NCBI GenBank assembly: GCA_937870825.1
Contig: CALMZO010000209.1
Coordinates: forward strand, 1 to 40,146
Origin: an uncultured Chloroflexota bacterium
GTDB lineage: Bacteria; Chloroflexota; Anaerolineae; UBA4142; SHND01
DNA length: 40,146 nt
Reading direction: 5' to 3'
Of this stretch, positions 16,093 to 23,822 are shown piece by piece (the first letter of the stretch is position 1; each line of letters starts with the position of its first letter). The position numbers and the translations under genes were made by a program. Below the pieces are notes generated by a model that had not been told where the DNA came from, made no database searches, and saw nothing but the letters and a program-made list of their open reading frames with translations.

Positions 16093-17406
16093 ATGTCGAG
16101 TCCCTCAAAAATTCATCCCAATCTCGCACAAGTGTTGGCGTCACCCGAGGTTGCCGCCGCGGCAAGTCGCGGCGCGCAGCCGGAAATTCGCATCATCGTC
16201 GAACACAAACCGTTTCCCGAAACGCGCATGGCGGCGGCAGCGGTTGGTACGGTGACAACGCAAACCTTTGACAAATTGATTCCCGGCTCGGCGATGATTG
16301 CAACGCCGAACGCAATTCGCGTTCTCGCCGCGCGTCCCGATGTCGAAATGATTTGGCTCGACGAAGAGGTTCATACGTTGCTCGACGTGTCTGTGCCGTT
16401 GATTCAAACGCCGCCCGTGTGGGCGGAGGGATTTACAGGCAAAGGCGTCGTCGTCGGCGTCGTGGATACCGGAATTGACCACACGCATCCCGACGTGGCA
16501 GGACGCATCAAGGCATCGAAAGATTTCACGGGCGAAGGTGACATTGACAACAACGGACACGGCACGCACGTCGCGGGCATCATTGGCGGAACGGGCGCGG
16601 CGAGTCAAAATAAATTTCGCGGCGTCGCGTACGAATGTGATTTTGTCATCGCCAAGGTGCTGCGCGGCAACGGCGGCGGCTTGATGAGCGATGTGATTGC
16701 GGGCTTGGAGTTTTGTCTTGACAATGGCGCGCAAGTCATCAATCTTTCGCTCGGCGGCGGCAGCGCGAATGACGGCACCGACGCGGTTTCCGTTGCGTGC
16801 GACAACGCGGTGGACGCGGGCGCGGTGTTGTGCGTCGCAGCCGGAAATTCAGGACCCGGCGCGAAAACGGTTGGCTCGCCCGCCTGCGCGCGCAAAGTGA
16901 TTACGATTGGCGCGACGGACAAACAAGACGGCATTGCAAACTATTCGTCGCGCGGTCCCACCTCCGATGGACGCGTCAAGCCCGATGTCTGCTTCCCCGG
17001 TTCGAGCATCACCGCCGCGCGCGCGAAAAATACCGCGATGGGAATTCCGCTGAATGATTTCTATACGACTGCATCCGGCACTTCGATGGCAACGCCGCAC
17101 GCGGCGGGAACGTGCGCGCTGCTCTTGCAAAAAGTTCCCTCCCTGAAACCGGCGGAAATCAAAACCGCGTTCGCCGCACATACAAAGAATTTGGGTCTCG
17201 ACGAAAACACCCAAGGCAAAGGACGCGTGATTGTTCTCAACGTTTTTCAATCCATCGCCGCGCCCGCGCCGACGCCGGAACCCGAGCCGCCAATGCCAAC
17301 GCCAGAACCGGAACCACCGACGCCGACGCCAGAGCCGCCACCGCCGCAGCCACCACCGACAGGCGGAGGCTGTTTGCAGTTGGTAAAAAGTTTTTTGACC
17401 GGATAA
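16093..17406 (+). CDS. Subtilisin-like serine protease (S8) with Pro-rich tail
   Basis: A 437-residue peptidase. The catalytic Asp is in VVDTGIDHTHPDV near residue 123, His in NGHGTHVAGIIGG near 157, and Ser in ASGTSMATPHAAG near 329; the oxyanion Asn is in CVAAGNSGPG. An inhibitor-like prodomain covers residues 20-100 (RIIVEHKPFPETRM). No signal peptide is visible, which is odd for an S8 enzyme with a prodomain. After residue 388 comes a repeated PTPEPEPP linker and a short end GGGCLQLVKSFLTG. AGGAAGGAA stands before the ATG. The triad is complete, so it should be active; cell location and targets are not clear. Confidence 0.92.
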   Translation: MSSPSKIHPNLAQVLASPEVAAAASRGAQPEIRIIVEHKPFPETRMAAAAVGTVTTQTFDKLIPGSAMIATPNAIRVLAARPDVEMIWLDEEVHTLLDVSVPLIQTPPVWAEGFTGKGVVVGVVDTGIDHTHPDVAGRIKASKDFTGEGDIDNNGHGTHVAGIIGGTGAASQNKFRGVAYECDFVIAKVLRGNGGGLMSDVIAGLEFCLDNGAQVINLSLGGGSANDGTDAVSVACDNAVDAGAVLCVAAGNSGPGAKTVGSPACARKVITIGATDKQDGIANYSSRGPTSDGRVKPDVCFPGSSITAARAKNTAMGIPLNDFYTTASGTSMATPHAAGTCALLLQKVPSLKPAEIKTAFAAHTKNLGLDENTQGKGRVIVLNVFQSIAAPAPTPEPEPPMPTPEPEPPTPTPEPPPPQPPPTGGGCLQLVKSFLTG

Positions 17407-17409
17407 GAC

Positions 17410-17444
17410 AAATGGCGACGAAAAATATCCGTCGCCATTTTTTA
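17410..17444. terminator. Convergent bidirectional terminator
   Basis: AAATGGCGACG pairs exactly with CGTCGCCATTT around a nine-base loop, followed by T4 on the plus strand and by a matching T-rich end on the minus strand. It lies between the end of the protease and the end of the minus-strand lipoprotein gene and can serve both. Confidence 0.85.
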
Positions 17445-18725
17445 TTCGCTTGCTGTAGAGTGTTGCGGCGGTGAATCCAACTGAAAATAGTATTTCAAAA
17501 TTTCTTCGGCGGGTTTTCCGTGCGGTGTGTAATTCCAATCGTCAAGCCCGCCTTGTTCGGGGTCAGGCAGCCAATTCCAAATGTACATCCCGCGAAACCA
17601 CTCGCGTTCGGGATGATACCACCACGTTTGAAACAAGCCCTCGTAGAGCATTGCTTGTTCGTCAATGTCCACGGGACCGTCGCGTTTCCAATTCCAGGGC
17701 CAAACGCTTGCGAGGTCAATGCTCGGATAACCGACTTCGGTAAAAATAATCGGACGGTCCGGGAAATTGTTGTGCAGGTTGGTGAGTTGACGCACGGGCA
17801 ATTTCCACCCCTCTAAAATTTGCTCCATCGTCGGCGTGCGATAATTGGTAAGATGATAAAACACGTTCACGCCGATATAGTCAAGGTCATTCCAAAATTG
17901 CACTTGGACTTCTTCGCCGCTGTGATTCGCAGAATAGGTGAGCAGTCCCGTGTATTCCTTTCGCACCGCGCGAATCAATGCGCGCCAGTCGGCAGTCCGC
18001 AAACTCGTTGCCACCAACTCTGTGCCGACGGAAAACTCTTCCACGCCATTTGCTTGCGCGAATTTCGCGTAATACAAAATAAATTCGCGGTACGACGCGA
18101 ACCATGCGCGCCAATCGGCTTCATTCGTGAAATTAATTTGCCCGCGCCAATGTTTCTCGTCCAAGCTGAAATCCACTTGCGGCTTGAGCAGCACTTTGAC
18201 GCCCTGCGCGTGCGCGTACGCAATGACGTACGCTAAATCCTCATCGGTTGGTGTATTGTCCGCGCGATAAATATCTTTTGACGCGACATCGGTCTGATAC
18301 CATGTCACGAGCAAACTGATGTGCGTCGCGCCCGTCGCGAACAATTCATCCAACGCGCGTTGCGATTCCGGCGAGCGATATTCGTCGCGGTCGAGGGCAA
18401 TAAACGCAATGCCGCGCCGATATTCATTCAGCGCGGCGGCGTCACGTTTGGGGGTCCCGCGCGTAATCGGCGCGCGCGTAAAAGGGCGCGACGTCTGTGT
18501 GGGCGCAGTACGCGGCGCGTTCGTGGATGGCGTCAAGGAAAATGTTGGGCGAATTCGCGTTGGCGTACTGTCGGCTGGAAGCGGGGTTGGTGACGGTGTG
18601 TTCGTCGGTGCATAGTGCGGCGCGGCGGGGAGGGCGGCTTGCTCGCGTGGGATTGGAACATTCGCGCACGCGGTGGCAAAAGAGACAAGCGCGAACAAAA
18701 GCGCGCGAAACGATGCGCGAATCAT
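17442..18725 (-). CDS. GH113-like glycoside hydrolase lipoprotein
   Basis: A 427-residue surface protein. A Sec leader ends in the lipobox FATAC near residue 20, then about 75 residues rich in Pro, Thr and Ser form a tether. The catalytic TIM barrel begins with YRRGIAFIALDRDEYRSP. SVGTELVATS near residue 224 holds the probable acid/base Glu and IIFTEVGYPSID near residue 311 holds the probable nucleophile Glu, the pattern of the GH113 beta-mannanase-type family. IWNWLPDPEQGG is the end of the barrel. It would cut beta-linked sugars outside the cell; mannan is only one option. Its start faces the promoter of the UgpC-type gene, so the two are transcribed apart. Confidence 0.82.
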   Translation of the reverse strand: MIRASFRALLFALVSFATACANVPIPREQAALPAAPHYAPTNTPSPTPLPADSTPTRIRPTFSLTPSTNAPRTAPTQTSRPFTRAPITRGTPKRDAAALNEYRRGIAFIALDRDEYRSPESQRALDELFATGATHISLLVTWYQTDVASKDIYRADNTPTDEDLAYVIAYAHAQGVKVLLKPQVDFSLDEKHWRGQINFTNEADWRAWFASYREFILYYAKFAQANGVEEFSVGTELVATSLRTADWRALIRAVRKEYTGLLTYSANHSGEEVQVQFWNDLDYIGVNVFYHLTNYRTPTMEQILEGWKLPVRQLTNLHNNFPDRPIIFTEVGYPSIDLASVWPWNWKRDGPVDIDEQAMLYEGLFQTWWYHPEREWFRGMYIWNWLPDPEQGGLDDWNYTPHGKPAEEILKYYFQLDSPPQHSTASE

Positions 18726-18779
18726 GCGGCGATTGTATCGCGTTGCTGTGATTTTCCAAAGGAGGCATCGAAATTTCGC

Positions 18780-18809
18780 TTGACAAAACGCGCCGCGTCA
18801 TTATACAAT
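18780..18809 (+). promoter_or_regulatory. Sigma-70-type promoter for the UgpC-like ATPase
   Basis: A consensus TTGACA (18780-18785) is followed after 16 bases by TATACA (18802-18807), or after 18 bases by TACAAT. It is 56 bases before the ATG at 18863, with GGAGG between. This is one of the strongest promoter matches in the window. Confidence 0.8.
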
Positions 18810-18862
18810 CCGACCATCCACAGGGTCGAAAGCCATTTTTCTTTCGATGGAGGATTTTTGCT

Positions 18863-19966
18863 ATGGCAGCGGTACGGTACGACCACGTTACCAAACAGTT
18901 TAGTGAGACCGTGAAAGCGGTCAATGATTTATCCCTCGACATCAAGGACAAAGAATTCCTCGTCCTCGTCGGTCCTTCGGGTTGTGGCAAAACAACGGCG
19001 CTCCGTCTTCTCGCCGGTCTTGAGGACATTACGTCCGGTACCATCAGCATTGGTGACCGCGTGGTGAATGATGTTGCCCCCAAAGACCGGGATATTGCAA
19101 TGGTCTTTCAATCGTACGCGTTGTATCCCCACATGTCTGTCTATGACAACATGGCGTTCGGTTTAAAACTCCGCAAAATGTCCAAGAGCGAGATTGACAA
19201 GCGGGTCAAAGAAGCGGCGCAAATTTTGGGCATCACGCATCTTTTGGACCGCAAACCGAAACAGTTGTCCGGCGGTCAACGCCAACGTGTCGCGGTCGGA
19301 CGCGCGATTGTGCGCGAACCCAAAGTGTTTTTGTTTGACGAACCGTTGTCGAACCTAGATGCAAAATTGCGCGTCGAAACACGCGCGGGCATTTCGAAAT
19401 TGCATCAACGTCTCGGCACGACGTTCATTTACGTCACGCACGACCAAGTCGAAGCCTTGACCATGGCGACGCGGATTGCCGTGATGAAGGACGGCATCTT
19501 GCAGCAGATTGGCACACCGGGCGAACTGTATGACAGCCCGAGCAATCAATTTGTCGCGGGTTTCATCGGCAGTCCTTCCATGAACTTTTTCGACGCAACC
19601 ATCAAAGGTTCGGACGGCAGTATGATGTTTGATACCGGCACATTCCAACTGCCGGTGCCCAAGGATGTGCAAGACACTTTGCGGAAACGCAACGACGAAA
19701 AGTATATTGTCGGAATCCGCCCCGAAGACATTCACGATTCCGCGTATCCCGCGCCGGGTATCGAGAGCGCCAAAGTGAATGCCAAGGTGGATGTGGTCGA
19801 ACCGATGGGTTCAGAAATTTATCTGAATCTTCTTTCCGGTAATCAGCCGTTTGTGGCACGGGTTGACCCGCGCAGCAGCGCGCGCGCAGGCAACGAGGTT
19901 GGGCTCTCGATGGATGTGAACAAACTTCACATCTTTGATAAAAAGACCGAAGCGGCGATTCGCTAG
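18863..19966 (+). CDS. ugpC: Sugar-type ABC transporter ATP-binding protein (UgpC/MsmK-like)
   Basis: A 367-residue ATPase of the CUT1 class that energises uptake of sugars or glycerol-3-phosphate. Walker A is GPSGCGKTT near residue 38, Q-loop VFQSYALYPHMSV, signature LSGGQRQRVAVGRAI, Walker B VFLFDEPLSNLD, H-loop YVTHDQVEALTMA. The TOBE region has GIRPEDIHD. No permease or binding-protein gene is near, so it probably serves several distant transporters, as MsmK does in other bacteria. GATGGAGG stands before the ATG. It has its own strong promoter and its own terminator, which is fitting for a shared ATPase. It shares only general family similarity with potA at 8.1 kb. Confidence 0.88.
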   Translation: MAAVRYDHVTKQFSETVKAVNDLSLDIKDKEFLVLVGPSGCGKTTALRLLAGLEDITSGTISIGDRVVNDVAPKDRDIAMVFQSYALYPHMSVYDNMAFGLKLRKMSKSEIDKRVKEAAQILGITHLLDRKPKQLSGGQRQRVAVGRAIVREPKVFLFDEPLSNLDAKLRVETRAGISKLHQRLGTTFIYVTHDQVEALTMATRIAVMKDGILQQIGTPGELYDSPSNQFVAGFIGSPSMNFFDATIKGSDGSMMFDTGTFQLPVPKDVQDTLRKRNDEKYIVGIRPEDIHDSAYPAPGIESAKVNAKVDVVEPMGSEIYLNLLSGNQPFVARVDPRSSARAGNEVGLSMDVNKLHIFDKKTEAAIR

Positions 19967-19975
19967 CACAACATG

Positions 19976-20011
19976 AAAACCTGCGAGGTATCGAATACCT
20001 CGCAGGTTTTT
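19976..20011 (+). terminator. Intrinsic terminator after the UgpC-like gene
   Basis: ACCTGCGAGGTA pairs perfectly with TACCTCGCAGGT around TCGAA, with A4 before and T5 after the stem. It ends only about 10 bases before the ATG of the GNAT gene. The core ACCTGCGA recurs in the terminator at 30303-30344. Confidence 0.9.
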
Positions 20012-20021
20012 AAGTTATCGA

Positions 20022-20552
20022 ATGACTATTCGCCCCGCGCAAGCGCGTGACCTTGATGCCTGCCTCGCCCTCGACGAATCCTTTGAAACGGAATACGTGT
20101 GGCAGGTGGAAACCGCGCGCGTCAACGGCGCGTTGCAGTACGGGTTTCGCACAACGCGTTTGCCGCGCGCCATGCGCGTGCCGGTTCATGCCGGCAACGA
20201 CGCGCTCGCCGAACATTTTGAGGCGGGCGAATGTGTGTTGGTTGCGGAAGAATATCCGCGCATCGCGGGTTATGTGGATGCCACATCCGTTGCAACCCAA
20301 CGCGTCGCGTGGATTCACGCGCTGGTCGTCGCGTCCGATTTGCGCCGGCAGGGCTTGGGGACACAACTTGTGCGCGCGGTGATGGAATGGGCGCACGAAA
20401 AAAAATTGCGCGCAGTGATGGCGAGCATCTCGACAAAGAATAATCCCGCCGCCACGTTTCTCCAAAAGAATGGATTCGCGTTTTGCGGATTTAATGACCA
20501 GTATTATCATAACCGTGACATTGCATTGTTCTTTGCGTGCAATCTGCGCTGA
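20022..20552 (+). CDS. GNAT-family N-acetyltransferase
   Basis: A 176-residue cytosolic enzyme. MTIRPAQARDLDACLALDES is a GNAT opening; the acetyl-CoA pyrophosphate loop is SDLRRQGLGTQLVRAVMEW near residue 108 (R-R-Q-G-L-G), and NNPAATFLQKNGFAFCGF is the usual C-terminal element. The acceptor is unknown. Its ATG lies about 10 bases behind the previous terminator and no ribosome site is visible, so it may be read from a leaderless or read-through transcript. Confidence 0.85.
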   Translation: MTIRPAQARDLDACLALDESFETEYVWQVETARVNGALQYGFRTTRLPRAMRVPVHAGNDALAEHFEAGECVLVAEEYPRIAGYVDATSVATQRVAWIHALVVASDLRRQGLGTQLVRAVMEWAHEKKLRAVMASISTKNNPAATFLQKNGFAFCGFNDQYYHNRDIALFFACNLR

Positions 20553-20611
20553 CCGCATGGAATAAACCCGCGTGCGTTCCGCACAAAATTTCCCACAGGT
20601 GAATTTGTAAA

Positions 20612-21898
20612 TTGAATGTACTTTTTATTTATCTCGTTCCGCTCGCCGTACTGCTGCTTGCGGCAGGCGCTGTAGAGGAACGCCGCACGGCGCGCGCGGC
20701 AACGGTTGCGCTCGTTTCGTTCGCGCTCGTGATGCTCGTGTACGGGGCGATTGGTTTTGGATTTCAATTTGGCGGTATCGGACTCATCAACGACGCGGAA
20801 GGACTGCAAGCGCTCGTGCGCGAATGGTCCCCCCTCGACACGATTCTTGGCGCGGGGTGGGGCATTCTCGGACTGGACGCGTTCGGCATCAATTTTGTTT
20901 TCGTCAATCAAGACATTACCAATTTGTATTTGTATCATGCGGCGCTTGCCGCGACGGCGGTGTTGATGCCCGTTCTCGCGTTGGCGGCGCGCGTAAAATC
21001 GCGCGTGTTGGTCATTGGCGCGGCGCTCCTCGGAATTTTCTTTTATCCGATGGCGGCGAATTGGGTGTGGGGCGGCGGCTGGCTGCAACAGTTCGGACTT
21101 TCTACCGGTCTCGGACATGGCATGGTGGATTTCGCGGGCAGCGGCGTAGTGTTCATGTTTGGCGGATTCGCCACCCTCGGCGCGTTACTCGGTTATGGCG
21201 CGCGCAGTCATCGCAGCGTCACAACGTCCGCAAACATTCCCGAATTTCCTTCCGCGCATTTGCCGCTGTTTATGATTCTCGGCGCGTTTTTGTTTGTCAT
21301 TGGCGCGAGCGTCATTGTTTTTGGCGACCCGTTTCAAATTCAAAATTTGCCGACGACGCAGATTCAACTCAACCTCATCAACGCGGCGATGGCGGGACTT
21401 GTCGTCGCGACGCTGTACGGCTGGTTCGTCTCCGGTGAACCGTTGGCAATGCTTGCGGCGCGCGGCGCAGTGGCGGGAGTTGTCGCAGTTTCCGCGTCAC
21501 TGCCGTTCATTCCCGCGTGGGCGGCGTTGGGGATTGGCGGTGTGGCGGGCTTGTTGCTCCCGTTGACGACGTATGCAGTGGAGCGATGGATTCGCGCGGA
21601 TGACCAAGCACTGCTCGTGCCGACATTTGGCGTTGCGGGTTTGTGGGGATTGTTGGCGCTCGCGATTTTCGCGGATGGAACGTACGGCGTCGGCTGGAAC
21701 AAGACCGGCGTTGACCGCTTTCTCGGCGTCGCGGGTCAGGGCGTTTCGGGAATTTTCACGCAGCCGCCCTTCACGCCGGATTCGCCCGGACAAATGGAAG
21801 CGCAATTTTTTGGCGTGCTGGCGATTGGCTTGCTCGCATTCGTTTCTTCGTTCGCCGTATTTTTCACGTTGCGAAGAATTGGCGGCGCACCTGAGTAA
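20612..21898 (+). CDS. amt: Divergent Amt/Mep/Rh-family channel lacking the twin histidines
   Basis: A 428-residue membrane protein with about eleven helices. YPMAANWVWGGGWLQQFG and GHGMVDFAGSGVV are clear Amt signatures, and Asp173 matches the structurally important Asp160 of E. coli AmtB. Both pore histidines are replaced: the residue after DFAGSGVV is Phe181 (His168 in AmtB) and the one in LLVPTFGVAGLWG is Phe339 (His318). The usual FNAGS segment of the outer pore reads FGDPFQI, so the Phe gate is altered too. Normal Amt proteins conduct ammonium across the inner membrane; this one may be a sensor, a different channel, or inactive. The start is TTG at 20612 behind AGGTGA. No GlnK gene is nearby. 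Confidence 0.85.
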   Translation: MNVLFIYLVPLAVLLLAAGAVEERRTARAATVALVSFALVMLVYGAIGFGFQFGGIGLINDAEGLQALVREWSPLDTILGAGWGILGLDAFGINFVFVNQDITNLYLYHAALAATAVLMPVLALAARVKSRVLVIGAALLGIFFYPMAANWVWGGGWLQQFGLSTGLGHGMVDFAGSGVVFMFGGFATLGALLGYGARSHRSVTTSANIPEFPSAHLPLFMILGAFLFVIGASVIVFGDPFQIQNLPTTQIQLNLINAAMAGLVVATLYGWFVSGEPLAMLAARGAVAGVVAVSASLPFIPAWAALGIGGVAGLLLPLTTYAVERWIRADDQALLVPTFGVAGLWGLLALAIFADGTYGVGWNKTGVDRFLGVAGQGVSGIFTQPPFTPDSPGQMEAQFFGVLAIGLLAFVSSFAVFFTLRRIGGAPE

Positions 21899-21902
21899 CA
21901 CG

Positions 21903-21939
21903 AACCCGGAAGGTTATCGACCTTTCGGGTTTTGTTTTT
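21903..21939 (+). terminator. Intrinsic terminator after the Amt-like gene
   Basis: AACCCGGAAGGT pairs with ACCTTTCGGGTT with one mismatch, loop TATCG, and a T-rich run follows (TTTTGTTTTTG). It starts four bases after the stop. The rest of this 289-base gap (to 22187) has no gene that I can support and should contain the promoter of the next gene. Confidence 0.85.
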
Positions 21940-22187
21940 GGCTGTATTTCACTGAAGGGAATCGCGGCAACGTCGTAACGTTCGCAGGAAGTTTCGTGCA
22001 TTTGTTGGCGCGAATCGAATTCGCCCGCCCGCAGACTGACTTACAAGGGGAATGCACCCTGTTTTTTTTGCGCGGTGGAAATTCGCAAGAAATTGATTTA
22101 GAATTGCGCGAACGCGTGGCGGAATCCGTGCACGCGTACATCAAATGTTCGGTGACGAGAGGGTGTCGTATTGAGCCGGAGGCGCAG

Positions 22188-23027
22188 ATGAAAATTCAAT
22201 GGGGTGTTCGTGCAGTTCTCGGACTGGTGCTGGTAATTGTCGCGTTGATTAGTTTGGTGATTGACGTGGCGGGCATCGTTCAGGTGTGGGTGTTGCGTGA
22301 GCCGATGACGCGCGATGCCATCATCACGCTCGATTTATTGAACAGCACGCTCGACACAACCTCTCAGGGTTTGGGAATTGCCAAGGGCAGTCTCAAATCG
22401 GTGACGACGACGCTTGGCGCGCTGCAAACGACCGTGCAATCGGCGGCAGTGACGATTGACAATGCGAGTTCGTCGGTGAATTCAGTTAGCTCTGTGATTG
22501 GAACGAATCTGTCCGGCACCGTTACCTCTGCCTTGGGCACATTGGACGCGGTAGAGAACACAACGCGAACGATTGACGAAGTTCTGACCGGGTTGGCGAG
22601 TTTGCCGTTTCTGAATGTTCAATATGACCCCGCCAAGTCGTTGAGTGCGAGTGTGAGCGACTTGTCAGACCAACTCAAACAAATTCCGGAATCGCTCGGC
22701 ACGCTCGAAAAAAATTTGAGCGATTCGGGCAGCAGTCTCGACAAAGTGAGCGACGATGCGAACGCGCTTGCAGTCAGTTTGGGTACGGTAGAACAAGAAA
22801 TGGCGCAGTTGGTCGCCGTCATCGAACAATACGAAACGCAAGTGAAAGCATTTCAAGGCACGGTGCGAAATCTGCGCGAACATATCGTGACGATTGTGTG
22901 GGGCATCGTTCTGTTTGCCTCGTTCGTTTTGTTTTGGATTGGTGTGACGATGGTGCAGACGTTGGCGACGGGACTGCGGTGGATGGGAATTCAACCGAAA
23001 TGGTTTGATAGTCCAACACAAAATTAG
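22188..23027 (+). CDS. Two-helix membrane protein with long extracytoplasmic coiled coil
   Basis: A 279-residue protein that I do not recognise. One membrane helix is near residues 7-33 (VLGLVLVIVALISLVIDVAG) and a second near 235-256 (IVTIVWGIVLFASFVLFWIG). Between them lie about 200 Ser/Thr/Leu-rich helical residues with heptad-like spacing, such as LDLLNSTLDTTSQGLGIA and LGALQTTVQSA. The topology equals the sensor part of a chemoreceptor without its signalling part; a short cytosolic end follows. The ATG at 22188 follows GGAGG; the open frame upstream overlaps the Amt-like gene and its terminator and is not used. A structural or envelope-spacing role is possible. Confidence 0.7.
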   Translation: MKIQWGVRAVLGLVLVIVALISLVIDVAGIVQVWVLREPMTRDAIITLDLLNSTLDTTSQGLGIAKGSLKSVTTTLGALQTTVQSAAVTIDNASSSVNSVSSVIGTNLSGTVTSALGTLDAVENTTRTIDEVLTGLASLPFLNVQYDPAKSLSASVSDLSDQLKQIPESLGTLEKNLSDSGSSLDKVSDDANALAVSLGTVEQEMAQLVAVIEQYETQVKAFQGTVRNLREHIVTIVWGIVLFASFVLFWIGVTMVQTLATGLRWMGIQPKWFDSPTQN

Positions 23028-23037
23028 CGATCACAAT

Positions 23038-23068
23038 AAACTGCGCGGCTCCTGCCGCGCAGTTTTTA
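23038..23068. terminator. Terminator between convergent genes
   Basis: ACTGCGCGG pairs exactly with CCGCGCAGT around a six-base loop, followed by T5. It lies between the membrane protein and the minus-strand phosphodiesterase, whose stop codon touches its right end. Confidence 0.85.
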
Positions 23069-23821
23069 TTTTAGCGCCTCTCGAATCACATCCGGTTGGT
23101 TTGTAATCATCGCGTTCACACCCAACTCTGCCAAACGTTTGGCTTCAGCGGCGTCGTCCACCGTCCAGGGGATGACGCCGAATTTTTTCCGCTTTGCCCA
23201 TTCCATAAATTTCGCATCCACCATGACGTGTTCCGGGTGCATCGTTTGCGGCGCGACCAATGGATAAAGCCACGCGCGTCGCAAGTAAATGGCTTCGGTG
23301 GGGCAATACAACATTCCGCGTCTCAGACGCGGATTTATTTTTTTCGCGCGGTAGAGTGAAAGCGGACTGAACGATGAAAGGACGACGCGTTCTTGAATCC
23401 CGTAGCGCGCAATCAAATTCAACACCTCACGTTCGAGTCCATCTGAAAAAATCCATTCGGTTTTCAATTCCACATTGACGAGGCACGCGCGTTCGCGCCC
23501 GACCGGTTTGAGCCAATCGTTCAACGCGTCAAACACTTGCGCGAGTGTTGGAACCGATTCACCGCGATAATCTTCGTTTTTCCATGCGCCCGCGTCGAGG
23601 CGCGCAACTTCCGCAATCGTCAAATCACTGACGCGTCCGTGTCCATCCGTGGTGCGGTCAACCGTGTCGTCGTGAATGACGACGGGAATTTTGTCGCGCG
23701 TCAGTTGCACGTCGAGTTCGACGCCGTCCGCGCCAAGTTCACGCGCGAGCAGAAACGCGGCGATGGTGTTTTCGGGCGCATACGCGGACGCGCCGCGATG
23801 GGCAAGAATCAGCGGAGGCAT
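23066..23821 (-). CDS. Glycerophosphodiester phosphodiesterase
   Basis: A 251-residue TIM-barrel enzyme (GDPD family) that splits glycerophosphodiesters to glycerol-3-phosphate and an alcohol. ILAHRGASAYAPENTIAAF holds the catalytic His and the first metal Glu; GVELDVQLTRDKIPVVIHDD holds Glu-x-Asp and the second His. LVNVELKTEW provides another Glu, and WTVDDAAEAKRLAELGVNAM is the usual last strand-helix. No signal peptide is visible, so it is likely cytosolic. The ATG at 23821 starts one base after the esterase stop, behind AAGAG; a frame to 23854 would overlap that gene. Confidence 0.92.
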   Translation of the reverse strand: MPPLILAHRGASAYAPENTIAAFLLARELGADGVELDVQLTRDKIPVVIHDDTVDRTTDGHGRVSDLTIAEVARLDAGAWKNEDYRGESVPTLAQVFDALNDWLKPVGRERACLVNVELKTEWIFSDGLEREVLNLIARYGIQERVVLSSFSPLSLYRAKKINPRLRRGMLYCPTEAIYLRRAWLYPLVAPQTMHPEHVMVDAKFMEWAKRKKFGVIPWTVDDAAEAKRLAELGVNAMITNQPDVIREALK

Positions 23822-23822
23822 A

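Noticed and set aside
21573..22187. Extended N-terminus for the coiled-coil membrane protein
   Set aside because: The extension overlaps the Amt-like gene in another frame and crosses its terminator; ATG 22188 has a good ribosome site and begins right before the first membrane helix.
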